IMG/VR virus record: IMGVR_UViG_3300031920_000341
Span: 1-64,000 of that record
Length of the DNA: 64,000 bases
Direction: 5' to 3' (one strand)
Source: a virus
Part shown: positions 24,028 to 33,560 of the stretch, piece after piece
Layout of the letters: each line of letters opens with the position of its first letter
Position numbering within the stretch: position 1 is the stretch's first letter
The notes under the pieces: model-generated
Seen by the model: only the letters and a program-made list of their open reading frames with translations
What the model was told of the DNA's origin: nothing
Database searches by the model: none
Made by a program: the position numbers and the translations under genes

Positions 24028-24591
24028 ATGATAACACTACTCGAACATCCAGAAATGGACCAGGATTTAATTAATAGAATGAATGAAAGAGCAGATTTTT
24101 TAGGATTTAAGTGTTTAAATCTATTTGAAATTAATGAGAAATTCCATTCTGGAAAATCTATAAATGAAAGATATAATATATTGAAAAGTTATATAGATCA
24201 TATGATGGGATTTATTACATACCATTCTAAGATTGATACAACAACAAGTATACTGATAAATCCTGGTTTATTTTGGGTAACATGGCTTGCTGAAAAATTT
24301 AATATCCATGGAATTGATGAATATTTATTAAATGCTACAAAAAGTAATAATTTCAGTCGTATCGTTACGCTATATGTAGTTCCAAGTATTGATAGTCAAA
24401 GTATAACAATAGATCAAAACTTTGATAAATCCTTTAAATTTCAGCATGATATCATGTTAAAAAACTATCTTAATATTTCTGATAGTAGGCGTTATAATAA
24501 ATATTATCATATTGTATGTAGTACAAATGACGATGATTTAGTTGCTGATGTTGAAAGGATGTTAATAAAAACATGGAAGCTAAAGGCCTAA
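24028..24591 (+). CDS. Hypothetical 187-residue protein
   Basis: No family is recognised. A helical N-terminus is followed by an alternating strand/helix pattern (RIVTLYVVPS, YYHIVCSTNDDD) compatible with a Rossmann-like or P-loop-related fold, but no Walker A is present. It is coupled to the HAD gene by a 4-nt gap and may act with it. Confidence 0.6.
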   Translation: MITLLEHPEMDQDLINRMNERADFLGFKCLNLFEINEKFHSGKSINERYNILKSYIDHMMGFITYHSKIDTTTSILINPGLFWVTWLAEKFNIHGIDEYLLNATKSNNFSRIVTLYVVPSIDSQSITIDQNFDKSFKFQHDIMLKNYLNISDSRRYNKYYHIVCSTNDDDLVADVERMLIKTWKLKA

Positions 24592-24635
24592 CAATTTTTT
24601 TAAAGTAAATAATAAAGAAAAACAAAATACATTAA

Positions 24636-26369
24636 ATGCCAGGTATAAGAACATTACAAGAAATTTATAAAGACAAGAGCGAGGATTTTTTAGTCAAATT
24701 ATTAAATTCCTTTGTTATAGTTAACCAACAAAATCAAGGTTCTTTTTTTTCATTTCATAAAGAAGATGGTGAAGTTATATTTTCAAAGAAAGGTGGTATA
24801 ATTACTCATATTGATAGGATTCTTATGAAATATTACGAAAGTGCCATATTACAAGTAAATCAAATACCTGCAGATGTAATGTCACAAATTGATGATGGAT
24901 ATCAATTCTGTTTTGATTATATTCCTGACGAACCTGCTAAAATGAGCTTAACTTATATTGTAAACATGCAAACAAACAAGCATGTACATACTAATGTTGA
25001 ACTTCAAAAATGGGCTAAATTATTTAATGTCAATGGACCTAATATTTTATTTGAAGGATTTCTTTCAGATGAACAAAAGAAAGATATACTTGATTTTGTA
25101 TATGCTGATGAAGAAAAACTGATCAGTAAATATAAAAAATATAGTTTTACTGCATTTTTATGTAATTTATTTGGCATAGACGAAGCTAATGAAAATTTAA
25201 AATCTATAGTATTTAGGTTTTATTATGCAGGAAAAGAAACAGGAGCATATATCGGAAAGATGATTGATCCATTATTTAAACATAGAACTAAAGATAATGA
25301 AAAGATACATGATATTGGTGTTAATGATTATGTGTATCTAATAATAATTGATTTAATGAATTTTATTGAAAAGTATACAATACGTGATTTAAAACGTATG
25401 GTTAAACTTGGGCCGAATCAATATGATAATTATATTCTTTTAATGAATGCAATATTTAAAGAATTTATTGCTGAGTTTGGTGAGAAGTATTTTAATATTA
25501 AAATTGAACCACCAAAATTTATGCAAAATGATATATTTGATATAAATTCAGATATGCTTGACGATAATGCAGTAAAAGTACTTCTTGATATACATCCGAA
25601 TTACAAAGAGATTTATAAAATATTATTAAATTTCTTTAGAAAGAAAAGGAAAAAGCCAAATGGTATTTTTGATAAAAACTTACTTATGTACTTTAATGAT
25701 TTGGTTAATAAACTTAATAAATATGTATTAAGTACCGATGTAATGGAAACAAGTATTCCATCATTCAATGAATATATTTCACCATTATCTGAAAACTTTA
25801 CAATATACAATCCTTTATCGGATAAGAACAGTTTTAAAGCGTATCGTAAAACATTACCAATTACAGTATTGGTTGATGAATTCCAACCATTTTCAAATAA
25901 GCATGTTAATAATATGCTTGCAATGCACAAGAAATATAGAAATAAAATTGTATTATTCCCCATATATAACGAATCAACATCAATGTTTTCTGGTCAACTT
26001 ATGCAAAATATGATGTCCAAATTGATGAATGAATTCAGTAAAGTAATACATGGATATTATTTAGTCGAAAATGAATCTATGGATGGTATAGTTGATAAAT
26101 TATATCCGGAGTACAAACTTAAGCATTTAAGCTCAAGTGCTCCTAGAATACGCGATTACGTCCTCTATCTTGATTTTTTAAAGAACAAGAAGAAAGAGTT
26201 AAACATTGATAGAGATTTTACTATGGTATCTTTAGATTATGACAATACAGAAATAATAAATGCATTACTTGAGGACAACTATCAGCTGTTCTCAGAAAAT
26301 GTACCATCCTGCCTACATATGTTTTTTCCTGAAATGCGACACTCAATGAGTCAGCGTCAAGAAACATAA
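24636..26369 (+). CDS. Large protein with probable degenerate cytidylyltransferase-like domain
   Basis: 577 residues. The N-terminal 150 contain HKEDGEV near 41-47 and YQFCFDYIPDE near 89-99, reminiscent of motifs I (KxDG) and III of covalent nucleotidyltransferases/ligases. The middle is helical. The C-terminal 180 residues follow an HxGH nucleotidyltransferase pattern, with VLVDEFQPFSNKHVNNML near 409-426, and a final segment (NTEIINALLEDN..LF...VP) like the end of NMNAT/cytidylyltransferases. The HxGH signature is changed to SNKH, so catalysis by that domain is doubtful. It heads the baseplate-region operon, so a structural role is also possible. Confidence 0.5.
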   Translation: MPGIRTLQEIYKDKSEDFLVKLLNSFVIVNQQNQGSFFSFHKEDGEVIFSKKGGIITHIDRILMKYYESAILQVNQIPADVMSQIDDGYQFCFDYIPDEPAKMSLTYIVNMQTNKHVHTNVELQKWAKLFNVNGPNILFEGFLSDEQKKDILDFVYADEEKLISKYKKYSFTAFLCNLFGIDEANENLKSIVFRFYYAGKETGAYIGKMIDPLFKHRTKDNEKIHDIGVNDYVYLIIIDLMNFIEKYTIRDLKRMVKLGPNQYDNYILLMNAIFKEFIAEFGEKYFNIKIEPPKFMQNDIFDINSDMLDDNAVKVLLDIHPNYKEIYKILLNFFRKKRKKPNGIFDKNLLMYFNDLVNKLNKYVLSTDVMETSIPSFNEYISPLSENFTIYNPLSDKNSFKAYRKTLPITVLVDEFQPFSNKHVNNMLAMHKKYRNKIVLFPIYNESTSMFSGQLMQNMMSKLMNEFSKVIHGYYLVENESMDGIVDKLYPEYKLKHLSSSAPRIRDYVLYLDFLKNKKKELNIDRDFTMVSLDYDNTEIINALLEDNYQLFSENVPSCLHMFFPEMRHSMSQRQET

Positions 26370-26399
26370 GCTATAAATTCAAATAAATAAAAATAAAAA

Positions 26400-26588
26400 A
26401 TGGCGAAGAGTGCGAAAAAGAATTATTTAAATTATATCGCTGGTAAAGAGCCATTAGAACATGCTGTACTTCATCAAGGAGATGAAACGCCTATACATGA
26501 CTTTATTAATAAGAACATAAATAGACGTTTTTGGGTTTTACCGTTTGAGAAATATAAGAAGTCACAGAAAAATAAAGGTAAAAAATAA
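26400..26588 (+). CDS. Hypothetical small basic protein, 62 aa
   Basis: Lys-rich at both ends (MAKSAKKNY, KKSQKNKGKK), with no family recognised. An A-rich stretch with AAATAAATAAAAATAAAA precedes the ATG and may include a late promoter. Its stop overlaps the next ATG as TAATG, indicating coupling to the coiled-coil protein gene. Confidence 0.6.
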   Translation: MAKSAKKNYLNYIAGKEPLEHAVLHQGDETPIHDFINKNINRRFWVLPFEKYKKSQKNKGKK

Positions 26589-28510
26589 TGAGCATATTCA
26601 CAAGCTTACATGGATTTTCTTTCATAAACGAAAATAAAGGTGTTGTACATGTTGATGTATCTGCACTTAATAACAGTGAATTAGTTCAATTTGCAAATTA
26701 TTTAAATAAAACTAATTTAAAGTATAATAGTGCAGGTGGCAGTATTATGGAAATATGGTCAGATAAGTCTGGTAATGAAATAATAGATTTACTTAATAAA
26801 TCAAATGTTGGCAGTAAACTTAAAGTAAAAATTGCTAGTGTTGAAGATTTTCATTTAGAAGTAATTAATGATTTAGATACAAGAAATTATTCTGATGATG
26901 AATTTAAAGGAATAATGAATAAATACCGAGCTGATATTGATAGTAGAATGGGTGAACTTACAGCTAAGATTAATAGTATGGAAGATAATTTTGATCCATA
27001 TAAGTTAACAGAAATAAAAAACTTGGTACTTTCACAATCAAAATACATTGAAGATTTAAAAGGCAAACTAGAACTTGAATCTTCGAACCGTAAGAATATG
27101 CAAGATTACATTAATACAATGCGTAGTCAAATTGATAATCTTAATGTTCAAAACACACAACAAACAGTTGAAATACAAAGAGTAATTGAAAATAAAATTG
27201 ATGATATCAATGTAAGAATTGATGATATATTAGATACCACAAATACAAATACACGTAAAGTAGAAGGTGACATTAGACGTCTTGTTACTGAATTTGATAG
27301 CATACGAGATGTACGTGAAAAAGATGATGCACGTGTAATAGAACTTGAAAGAAAAATTGATGCATTAAGTAAAAAATTAGAAAAGGGTGATACTGGCGGT
27401 TTAGTTAACTCTGTACTTATTGCAAATATTGCTGAAGATATTGAAACATATACTAAAACTAGGCAAAAAACTGTTGATGAAATTACTGCTCAACATATGG
27501 CAATTGAGGCACAATTAAAAGAACTAAAAGATACTGATCCTGAAAATTTCAAAATAATGACTGAAGGATTAGGCGAAATCACTAAAACTAAAATTGCTAT
27601 TTTAAATGTAGTTGAGGCTAAAAAGAAAGAAGGAAAACCTGAAGAAGAAGATAAAACCAAACCTGAAGGTGAAGAAACTTTTGATTTTGGTAAAAAGGAT
27701 CATATGACAGGTAATCAATATGTACATACAATTCATTTACCTATTGATAAAATGGTTATTTTAAATGATCTTGAAAAAATTAAAGTTATTGGAAAACAAA
27801 GGGAAAAGAAATTTGATCCTGAACTTGATAGTACAATGGCAAAAGTTTCTCGTGGCTTACATAATCTAATGGGATATGATGCTGAAAATGAAGCTGCTCA
27901 TGTGCTTGAATTTTATAGTGATTTTCGTGATGCTGTTGGTTCATTAACCGAATGGATATTTGCTAATCCTGTTGCAATGCTAACAGGTATTGCAGGTGGT
28001 ACAGTTGGTGCTCTTGTTGGTAAATCAAAAGAAGGATATGCTGCCGGAGCAGATTCTGCAGCAACAGTTGGAGAATTTATAAAACATGAAATGATTCAAA
28101 ATCCCGGAGAATTAAATCCGGCCATTATAAAATTTGAAAATTGGGTAAGAGATAAATTACATCTTGGTATAAAAACCGAAAAACCTGTTGAATCAAACGT
28201 AACCCCAGCATCAATTAGTGAAAATATGGAAGCTGGAGCTGTTGCTACACCCGATACATCAAGTGGAATGGGAGCAACACCTGGAACTACATTTGATACT
28301 GGATTAAGTATATCTGGAGCTGGAGCTGCTTTTGCACCTACAGAAACTAAAGATGGTTCGGGTGATAAATTTGAACCGGTTGGAAAGAAACAAAAGAAGA
28401 AAAAGAAAGGTGCATATAAGCAACAGCATAGATATGTTCCATTTCAAATACAAGATTTTGCTACATATAGTAGTACACTAAAAAAAATAAATTATTATGA
28501 TTGTTTATGA
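26588..28510 (+). CDS. Large coiled-coil protein with central hydrophobic Gly/Ala segment
   Basis: 640 residues. Residues 1-100 form a small domain starting with FSFINE (10-15), then a long coiled coil runs from about 120 to 300. A further alpha-helical domain follows. A Gly/Ala-rich hydrophobic segment (AMLTGIAGGTVGALVG near 465-480) could insert into a membrane, and the last 100 residues are Pro/Thr/Gly-rich and then Lys-rich. No family is recognised. Position between replication/HAD genes and baseplate genes suggests a virion protein; the FINE/N junction near the start resembles a protease-cleaved capsid-targeting peptide. An injected or tail-length-related protein are both conceivable. 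Confidence 0.55.
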   Translation: MSIFTSLHGFSFINENKGVVHVDVSALNNSELVQFANYLNKTNLKYNSAGGSIMEIWSDKSGNEIIDLLNKSNVGSKLKVKIASVEDFHLEVINDLDTRNYSDDEFKGIMNKYRADIDSRMGELTAKINSMEDNFDPYKLTEIKNLVLSQSKYIEDLKGKLELESSNRKNMQDYINTMRSQIDNLNVQNTQQTVEIQRVIENKIDDINVRIDDILDTTNTNTRKVEGDIRRLVTEFDSIRDVREKDDARVIELERKIDALSKKLEKGDTGGLVNSVLIANIAEDIETYTKTRQKTVDEITAQHMAIEAQLKELKDTDPENFKIMTEGLGEITKTKIAILNVVEAKKKEGKPEEEDKTKPEGEETFDFGKKDHMTGNQYVHTIHLPIDKMVILNDLEKIKVIGKQREKKFDPELDSTMAKVSRGLHNLMGYDAENEAAHVLEFYSDFRDAVGSLTEWIFANPVAMLTGIAGGTVGALVGKSKEGYAAGADSAATVGEFIKHEMIQNPGELNPAIIKFENWVRDKLHLGIKTEKPVESNVTPASISENMEAGAVATPDTSSGMGATPGTTFDTGLSISGAGAAFAPTETKDGSGDKFEPVGKKQKKKKKGAYKQQHRYVPFQIQDFATYSSTLKKINYYDCL

Positions 28511-29510
28511 ATTTAAAGATTATCTCGAAGTTAAAGAAAGCATCAGACGAATAGATGAAACTAGGCTAGGTGATTGGCTAGGTAAAATGAAAGACAAATT
28601 AAAAAGTTGGCTTAGAGGTTCAACTACAAAGATTGATAACCTTATCGGTCCTCCAATATTAGATAAAATGATTGATAAAAAAACCGGTAAACTTATAGGT
28701 AATATTGTTAATCAAGATGATATTGCTAATGAAACTATACCAATATCACAAATTCTTGATAATGTAAAAAATAATATAAAAACAGGTAAATTCTTTTTAA
28801 CTGGATTACAATTTTTACAAGATTCACTTGAAAAGACTGATAATAAATTTAAACAAGATATTGCAGGTAAAACATTAAAAGAATCAATTGATGCAAATTC
28901 AACAGATAATGTTAAACAAGCAGCGGCTGGTGCATTAAAAGATAGAGGGATTGAATATGAACAAGCATTTCGTAAAAGTGTTAAGGGTGTTAAAGCCAAT
29001 CTTGAAAAAGAAATAAGTCAACTTGTTAATTCAATTGGTGCTAATAAAATGCCTACAATTAAATTAATGGCTGAGGCACGTTTTATGAATGCTCAGAATG
29101 TTTTACTATTAATTGAATACTTATTCAAAAAACGTCGTTGGAAAGTTGAAGACTTAAAAGAACTTGGTGATGAAATGGTTGATTCATATAAGAAAACCTT
29201 GGAACTCGAAGCCGATCTTGCTGAAAAAATAAAGGAAGCAGAAGATGAAATTAATGCTGCTGTTCCGGATTCAACAGATCCTAATGATTCAACAGATCCT
29301 AATGATTCAACAGATCATAAAGCAGAAGTTTATGCTAAATTTACTCTTGGACAGGAAGTTGATTATACCAAAGTATCTGGTAAAAATGCTGGAACTCCAA
29401 TTAAAGTTAAAATTGTTGCATTTAATGATTCAGCTGTAGTTATTAAAAGTGTTAATGGAAGTTCAAATTATGGAATAGGATATGAGAACTTTTTGGCTCG
29501 TACACCATAA
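28497..29510 (+). CDS. Hypothetical 337-residue helical protein with DSTDPN repeats
   Basis: The N-terminus (YEFKDYLEVKES) resembles a T4 capsid-targeting peptide ending in an acidic cleavage site. The body is helical and amphipathic. From about residue 257 there are three tandem copies of an acidic DSTDPN repeat (29267-29313), then a C-terminal beta domain of about 65 residues (FTLGQEVDYTKVSG) that looks like a small barrel. No family is recognised. It overlaps the preceding gene by 14 nt and is followed by a strong terminator. Confidence 0.55.
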   Translation: MIVYEFKDYLEVKESIRRIDETRLGDWLGKMKDKLKSWLRGSTTKIDNLIGPPILDKMIDKKTGKLIGNIVNQDDIANETIPISQILDNVKNNIKTGKFFLTGLQFLQDSLEKTDNKFKQDIAGKTLKESIDANSTDNVKQAAAGALKDRGIEYEQAFRKSVKGVKANLEKEISQLVNSIGANKMPTIKLMAEARFMNAQNVLLLIEYLFKKRRWKVEDLKELGDEMVDSYKKTLELEADLAEKIKEAEDEINAAVPDSTDPNDSTDPNDSTDHKAEVYAKFTLGQEVDYTKVSGKNAGTPIKVKIVAFNDSAVVIKSVNGSSNYGIGYENFLARTP

Positions 29511-29549
29511 TAAAGTACATTTATAAGACATGTCCCATAAATGGGATAT

Positions 29550-29590
29550 AATAGGGACAGAATAAAGGACATTCTGTCCCTATTTTTATC
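29550..29590 (+). terminator. Rho-independent terminator after 28497-29510
   Basis: A perfect 14-bp stem, aatagggacagaat (29550-29563) with attctgtccctatt (29571-29584), encloses a 7-nt loop and is followed by TTTATC. It ends the operon that started near 23.4 kb. Confidence 0.85.
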
Positions 29591-29628
29591 TTATATACAA
29601 AGACATTCTATATACTTATTGTTTTACA

Positions 29629-29636
29629 GATAAATA
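29629..29636 (+). promoter_or_regulatory. Late promoter element GATAAATA (baseplate operon)
   Basis: GATAAATA followed by AAAATAAAC, 17 nt before the ATG at 29654 and after the terminator. It would drive the 29.65-35.3 kb baseplate operon. Confidence 0.62.
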
Positions 29637-29653
29637 AAAATAAACATTATATA

Positions 29654-31474
29654 ATGCCAGGAATAATTGGAGGAATAATTGGAGGAACAATTCCAGTAGG
29701 ATCATTTAAAGGAATAGTTGATAAAGTAGGTCCAGATTTTGATGTATATGATAATAAAATAAATGTAGATGAAGTACCAGGAATGATGGGTACAGAATCT
29801 TTATTTAATCAATATAGTGTTTTTTCATTAATTAAAGCATCAGCAAATTCAAGAACTGATTCATATAATACTAATGTACATAAAGATGTGCAAAAAAGTT
29901 TTGATGATTTTAGTAATTATAGTTTTAGTACAATTACATATGAAGATCCAATAACTGGTAAAATAGCAGATAATGGAGGATATTTACACTCTGATGATTA
30001 TTCATCAAATTCTTCAAAAAGACCCACTGCTCAAAATATAATAGATTATGCTAAAGATGAAGGAGGCTTACAATTAACAGGTCCAATGCCATATTCGTGG
30101 TCAGATTTTTTATATTGCAAATACTATGGAATGATACCAAATAATAATCTTATTACATTAAGAAGGTATCCGCTTCCTGTATATGATAATGCAAAAACAC
30201 CTAATGGCGAACCAATACCTCCAATTGCACAAGCAGTAACATGGATGGGTGAACAAACTGAGAATAAAATGTCTGAAGTTATGTCATTCAGTTATGGATT
30301 AGTATGGAAAGAGATTGAAGCTGAAGTACAGGATATAGAAGGTATAGAACGAGGATTTGGTGTTGGAGCAGAAGCCGCTGGAAGTAAATATGTAGGTAAA
30401 GCAGGATCTATTTTATCTATGTTTGGCGGTAAAGCCGCACAAAGTAGATGGTCTGGTCTTTCTGAAAAGGAACAAGATTGGAGAAGAGGAGCCTGGGATA
30501 ATAATGGACCATACTGGAATCAAGTATATGGACCAGTTAACGTTGTACATAAAACTCATATGCGTGATAGAGGTATGGAATTTGATCATACAATAAAATT
30601 AAATTTTCATTATTCATTAAAATCAATAAACAGCTTAAATCCAAAAGTTGTTATGCTTGACTTAATTTCTAGTTTCCTTAGTTTAACATATAATAATGCT
30701 AAGTTTTGGGGTGGTGCAAATAGATACTTTCCAAATTATGCTGATGCTACATTATTCATGGGCGATCAAAATGCTTTTTATAGTGGTAATTGGGATGGAT
30801 ATTTTGAAAGTGTAGGAGATAAGTTATCAAGCATGGGTTCAAGTTTAATAGATGGTTTAAAACAAATGTTTTCAAAAGGTGGTGGTGGTTTAAGTGAATT
30901 ACTTAATGTAATAAAGGATAAAGCCGGAAATGCTATAATGGGTAAATTAACAAGACAAAGTAGACCACATATTTTATCAATACGTAGTTTATTAAGTGGT
31001 GATCCAATTGGAGAATGGCACCTTACAATTGGTAATCCAATGAATCCTTCATTTACGATAGGTAATTTAATTGTTGATGATGTTAAAGTAGTATTTGGTG
31101 ATATACTTGGTGCAGATGATTTTCCAACTGATGTAACATTTACTGTAACACTTAAACACGGAAGACCAAGAGATAAGGGTGATATTGAATCTATGTTAAA
31201 TTACGGTTATGGTAGAATGACATATTCTCCAATGACTCGTATGCCGTCAGCAGCTGGTACATTTGGTCAAGCATATGTAAAAGATGCAGCAGCAAATGCA
31301 GCAGCAGCTATTAGTGGAGGTGCTAAAAATTTAGAAACAGAAACAGAAAAGTTTGTTACTACAGCAGATACATATAATAGAGTTCATGGTCGTATGAGTA
31401 GACAATGGGGTCCTAAATATGCAGATAGTAGTAACTTTGGTTGGATATTAGGTAAAACTAAAGGTAAGTTTTAA
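29654..31474 (+). CDS. Probable tail/baseplate structural protein, 606 aa
   Basis: Starts with a Gly/Ile-rich segment (PGIIGGIIGGTIPVG) that could be a hydrophobic or membrane-active N-terminus. The C-terminal part (GEWHLTIGNPMNPS, VVFGDILGADDFPTDVTFTVTLKHGRPRDKGD, near 455-510) has the look of a tail-tube-like or baseplate beta domain. No specific T4 orthologue can be assigned; gp54/gp48-like or a hub component are candidates. Being first in the baseplate operon supports a structural role. Confidence 0.6.
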   Translation: MPGIIGGIIGGTIPVGSFKGIVDKVGPDFDVYDNKINVDEVPGMMGTESLFNQYSVFSLIKASANSRTDSYNTNVHKDVQKSFDDFSNYSFSTITYEDPITGKIADNGGYLHSDDYSSNSSKRPTAQNIIDYAKDEGGLQLTGPMPYSWSDFLYCKYYGMIPNNNLITLRRYPLPVYDNAKTPNGEPIPPIAQAVTWMGEQTENKMSEVMSFSYGLVWKEIEAEVQDIEGIERGFGVGAEAAGSKYVGKAGSILSMFGGKAAQSRWSGLSEKEQDWRRGAWDNNGPYWNQVYGPVNVVHKTHMRDRGMEFDHTIKLNFHYSLKSINSLNPKVVMLDLISSFLSLTYNNAKFWGGANRYFPNYADATLFMGDQNAFYSGNWDGYFESVGDKLSSMGSSLIDGLKQMFSKGGGGLSELLNVIKDKAGNAIMGKLTRQSRPHILSIRSLLSGDPIGEWHLTIGNPMNPSFTIGNLIVDDVKVVFGDILGADDFPTDVTFTVTLKHGRPRDKGDIESMLNYGYGRMTYSPMTRMPSAAGTFGQAYVKDAAANAAAAISGGAKNLETETEKFVTTADTYNRVHGRMSRQWGPKYADSSNFGWILGKTKGKF

Positions 31475-31488
31475 AATAAAATTGTTGT

Positions 31489-32079
31489 ATGATTACATTA
31501 GAAACAATATATAGAAAACCTGCATTTCTTAAATCGGATGGCAATTATGTTATAGACTTAATTAAATCTTCTATTAATTACTTATTTTATCCAGATGCCA
31601 AAAGTGTAGTTATAGTGACTGATGATTTTCAGATGCGTCCAGATTTGATAGCAGGTAGTACAATGGGAGATCCAAATAAAATGGATTATATTTTAAAATT
31701 CAATGGTGTATCTAATCCATTTTCTCCAATAATTGGTGATGTTTTAGTAATACCAGATGATCAACAAATGGCTACATCATTTTTTACACCAGAATCTGAA
31801 GAAAGCGAACAAGAGAGTGAACTTAAAGTTGCTGCAACAAAACCAGCTTTAGCTAAAGATAAACTAAGATTAGAATATTTGAAAAGAAAACTAGATGATG
31901 CAAATCTACCATTATTGCCTCCAAACATTAATCAACCAGATGCACAAAATATTAAATATAAAAATGGTAAGATTATATTTGGCGAAGACGTTACAAATTT
32001 TAATGAAGATAATTGTCCGGTTGTATTAACAAGAGCACGTGTTAAGGAAAGACTTCTTAGTAAAAAAATATTTGCATAA
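31489..32079 (+). CDS. 53: Baseplate wedge protein, gp53-like (LysM-like)
   Basis: 196 residues. The segment MRPDLIAGSTMGDPNKMDYI followed by LKFNGVSNPFSPIIGDVLVIPD (about 44-90) follows the gp53/LysM-like pattern: RPDLIA, a structural unit, a NG..NPF turn, and an ending G..L.IPD. Gp53 clamps neighbouring baseplate wedges. The rest is a charged linker and a C-terminal extension. It sits between the 606-residue protein and the gp27-like hub gene, whose ATG overlaps its stop. Confidence 0.66.
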   Translation: MITLETIYRKPAFLKSDGNYVIDLIKSSINYLFYPDAKSVVIVTDDFQMRPDLIAGSTMGDPNKMDYILKFNGVSNPFSPIIGDVLVIPDDQQMATSFFTPESEESEQESELKVAATKPALAKDKLRLEYLKRKLDDANLPLLPPNINQPDAQNIKYKNGKIIFGEDVTNFNEDNCPVVLTRARVKERLLSKKIFA

Positions 32080-33551
32080 TGGGTGTTAAATTAAAAACAT
32101 ATACTCAGCCAACAATACCATTAAAAGAAATGGCAATAATGGATACTGAAACACCTGATAATGAAGTAGGTGCTGAAGATACATCAGTATTAAAAAGTAG
32201 ATTAACAGGTAGAATATCGCCATATCTTAAAATTGATGGATTTGTTTTGGATCATCATTCTATTATATCAATGGAAATAGATATTAAAGGAAATATACCA
32301 AAATATTCATTTACAATAATTGATAAAAATGGTGTATTTGCATCAAACCATATTCCAAAAAGCGATATTATAGCCAATTTATATATAAGATCTAGTAATG
32401 ATACATATAAACCTATTCGTAATGATATTTATATAACACAGATTACTCCACTTGGTAGAGGAACTCCAGCTGAAGCATCTGAGGGTAAGGGTAATACGTA
32501 TTTAATAAAGGGTATATTATTTATACCTAATATTAGTGACAAAAGCACAGCAAAGGCTTATCCTGGTACATCTAAAAATGCTTTACTTAAAATATCAGAA
32601 AATTTAAAATTAGGATTTGTTACAAATGAAGATGTAACAGTAGATTCTATGAATTGGCTTAAGCTTGATTCATATTATCAAGCAATAAATGATATAACGA
32701 AAAGTGCATATAAAAATGAAAATAGTTTTTATGATTGGTTTATTGATCCTTATTATTGTTTAAATTTTATTAATATTTCTGATATGCTTAATAGTGATGA
32801 TAATTGGGATTATTTTATTCCGCAATTTGTTGGCGGTATTAAATATTTGAAAACATCATCACGTGGCGGCGGAGCAAAAGAACCTATTAAAAATATTGAA
32901 AATTCCGATATACCATTAATGCTTTCTAATTTATCTAATTTATCCGGTCTTGATAATTTTATTTCATCATATAAATTAGTTACAAAACAAGGTTTAACAT
33001 TAAATGAATATTCATATATGCATGGGTTAAATTTTTATGAGAGTACTGAACCATATAAAGAACCGAGTGAAAATTTTGTTAGTTATAATTTATCATCATA
33101 TGAGATGTATAAAATAAAAAATACTGATATTAAAGATGTTAAAAGATATACTTATGGCGGTATAGAATATCACAATGGACATGAATTTTATGTACATGCA
33201 CAGACAATGAATAAGAAAAATTTATCTGAATTAAATAATATAAACCTTGTAGTTGAAACCGATGAAGTAAATTTTCATATAGTACGTGGTATGCGTATTC
33301 CTGTATTTATAATTAAAGAAGGCTTAGAAACAAGAAATGAGGATACTGATTCACAATTAGAAGATAATAAAAGTAAAGCATTGAAGAAGATAGAAGATAT
33401 TTTACAAATTAATATAAGTAATGTATTAACAGGATATTATTTTGTTCGCGGAATCAAATACACATATGGTTTAAGCAATAGAGATGGATACTTCTTTAAA
33501 ACAGAATTTACATTGGCAAAAACTGTATGGGAAGATTTTTTTAAAAATTAA
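32079..33551 (+). CDS. Probable baseplate hub protein (gp27/VgrG-like)
   Basis: 490 residues with the layout of hub proteins: an early KIDGFVLDHHSIISMEIDI barrel strand set, a second barrel (KGILFIPNISD), a central segment rich in Asn/Tyr and a C-terminal strand (GYYFVRGIKYTYG). T4 gp27 forms the trimeric cylinder carrying the gp5 spike. The gp5-like spike gene 1.0 kb downstream supports this call; the sequence similarity is too weak for certainty. Confidence 0.58.
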   Translation: MGVKLKTYTQPTIPLKEMAIMDTETPDNEVGAEDTSVLKSRLTGRISPYLKIDGFVLDHHSIISMEIDIKGNIPKYSFTIIDKNGVFASNHIPKSDIIANLYIRSSNDTYKPIRNDIYITQITPLGRGTPAEASEGKGNTYLIKGILFIPNISDKSTAKAYPGTSKNALLKISENLKLGFVTNEDVTVDSMNWLKLDSYYQAINDITKSAYKNENSFYDWFIDPYYCLNFINISDMLNSDDNWDYFIPQFVGGIKYLKTSSRGGGAKEPIKNIENSDIPLMLSNLSNLSGLDNFISSYKLVTKQGLTLNEYSYMHGLNFYESTEPYKEPSENFVSYNLSSYEMYKIKNTDIKDVKRYTYGGIEYHNGHEFYVHAQTMNKKNLSELNNINLVVETDEVNFHIVRGMRIPVFIIKEGLETRNEDTDSQLEDNKSKALKKIEDILQINISNVLTGYYFVRGIKYTYGLSNRDGYFFKTEFTLAKTVWEDFFKN

Positions 33552-33560
33552 TAAAAAGTA

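Noticed and set aside
31340-31355. gaaacagaaaag string resembling the early promoter box
   Set aside because: It lies inside a structural gene, in the unproductive orientation, with no TAnnTTTG element at 12 nt.
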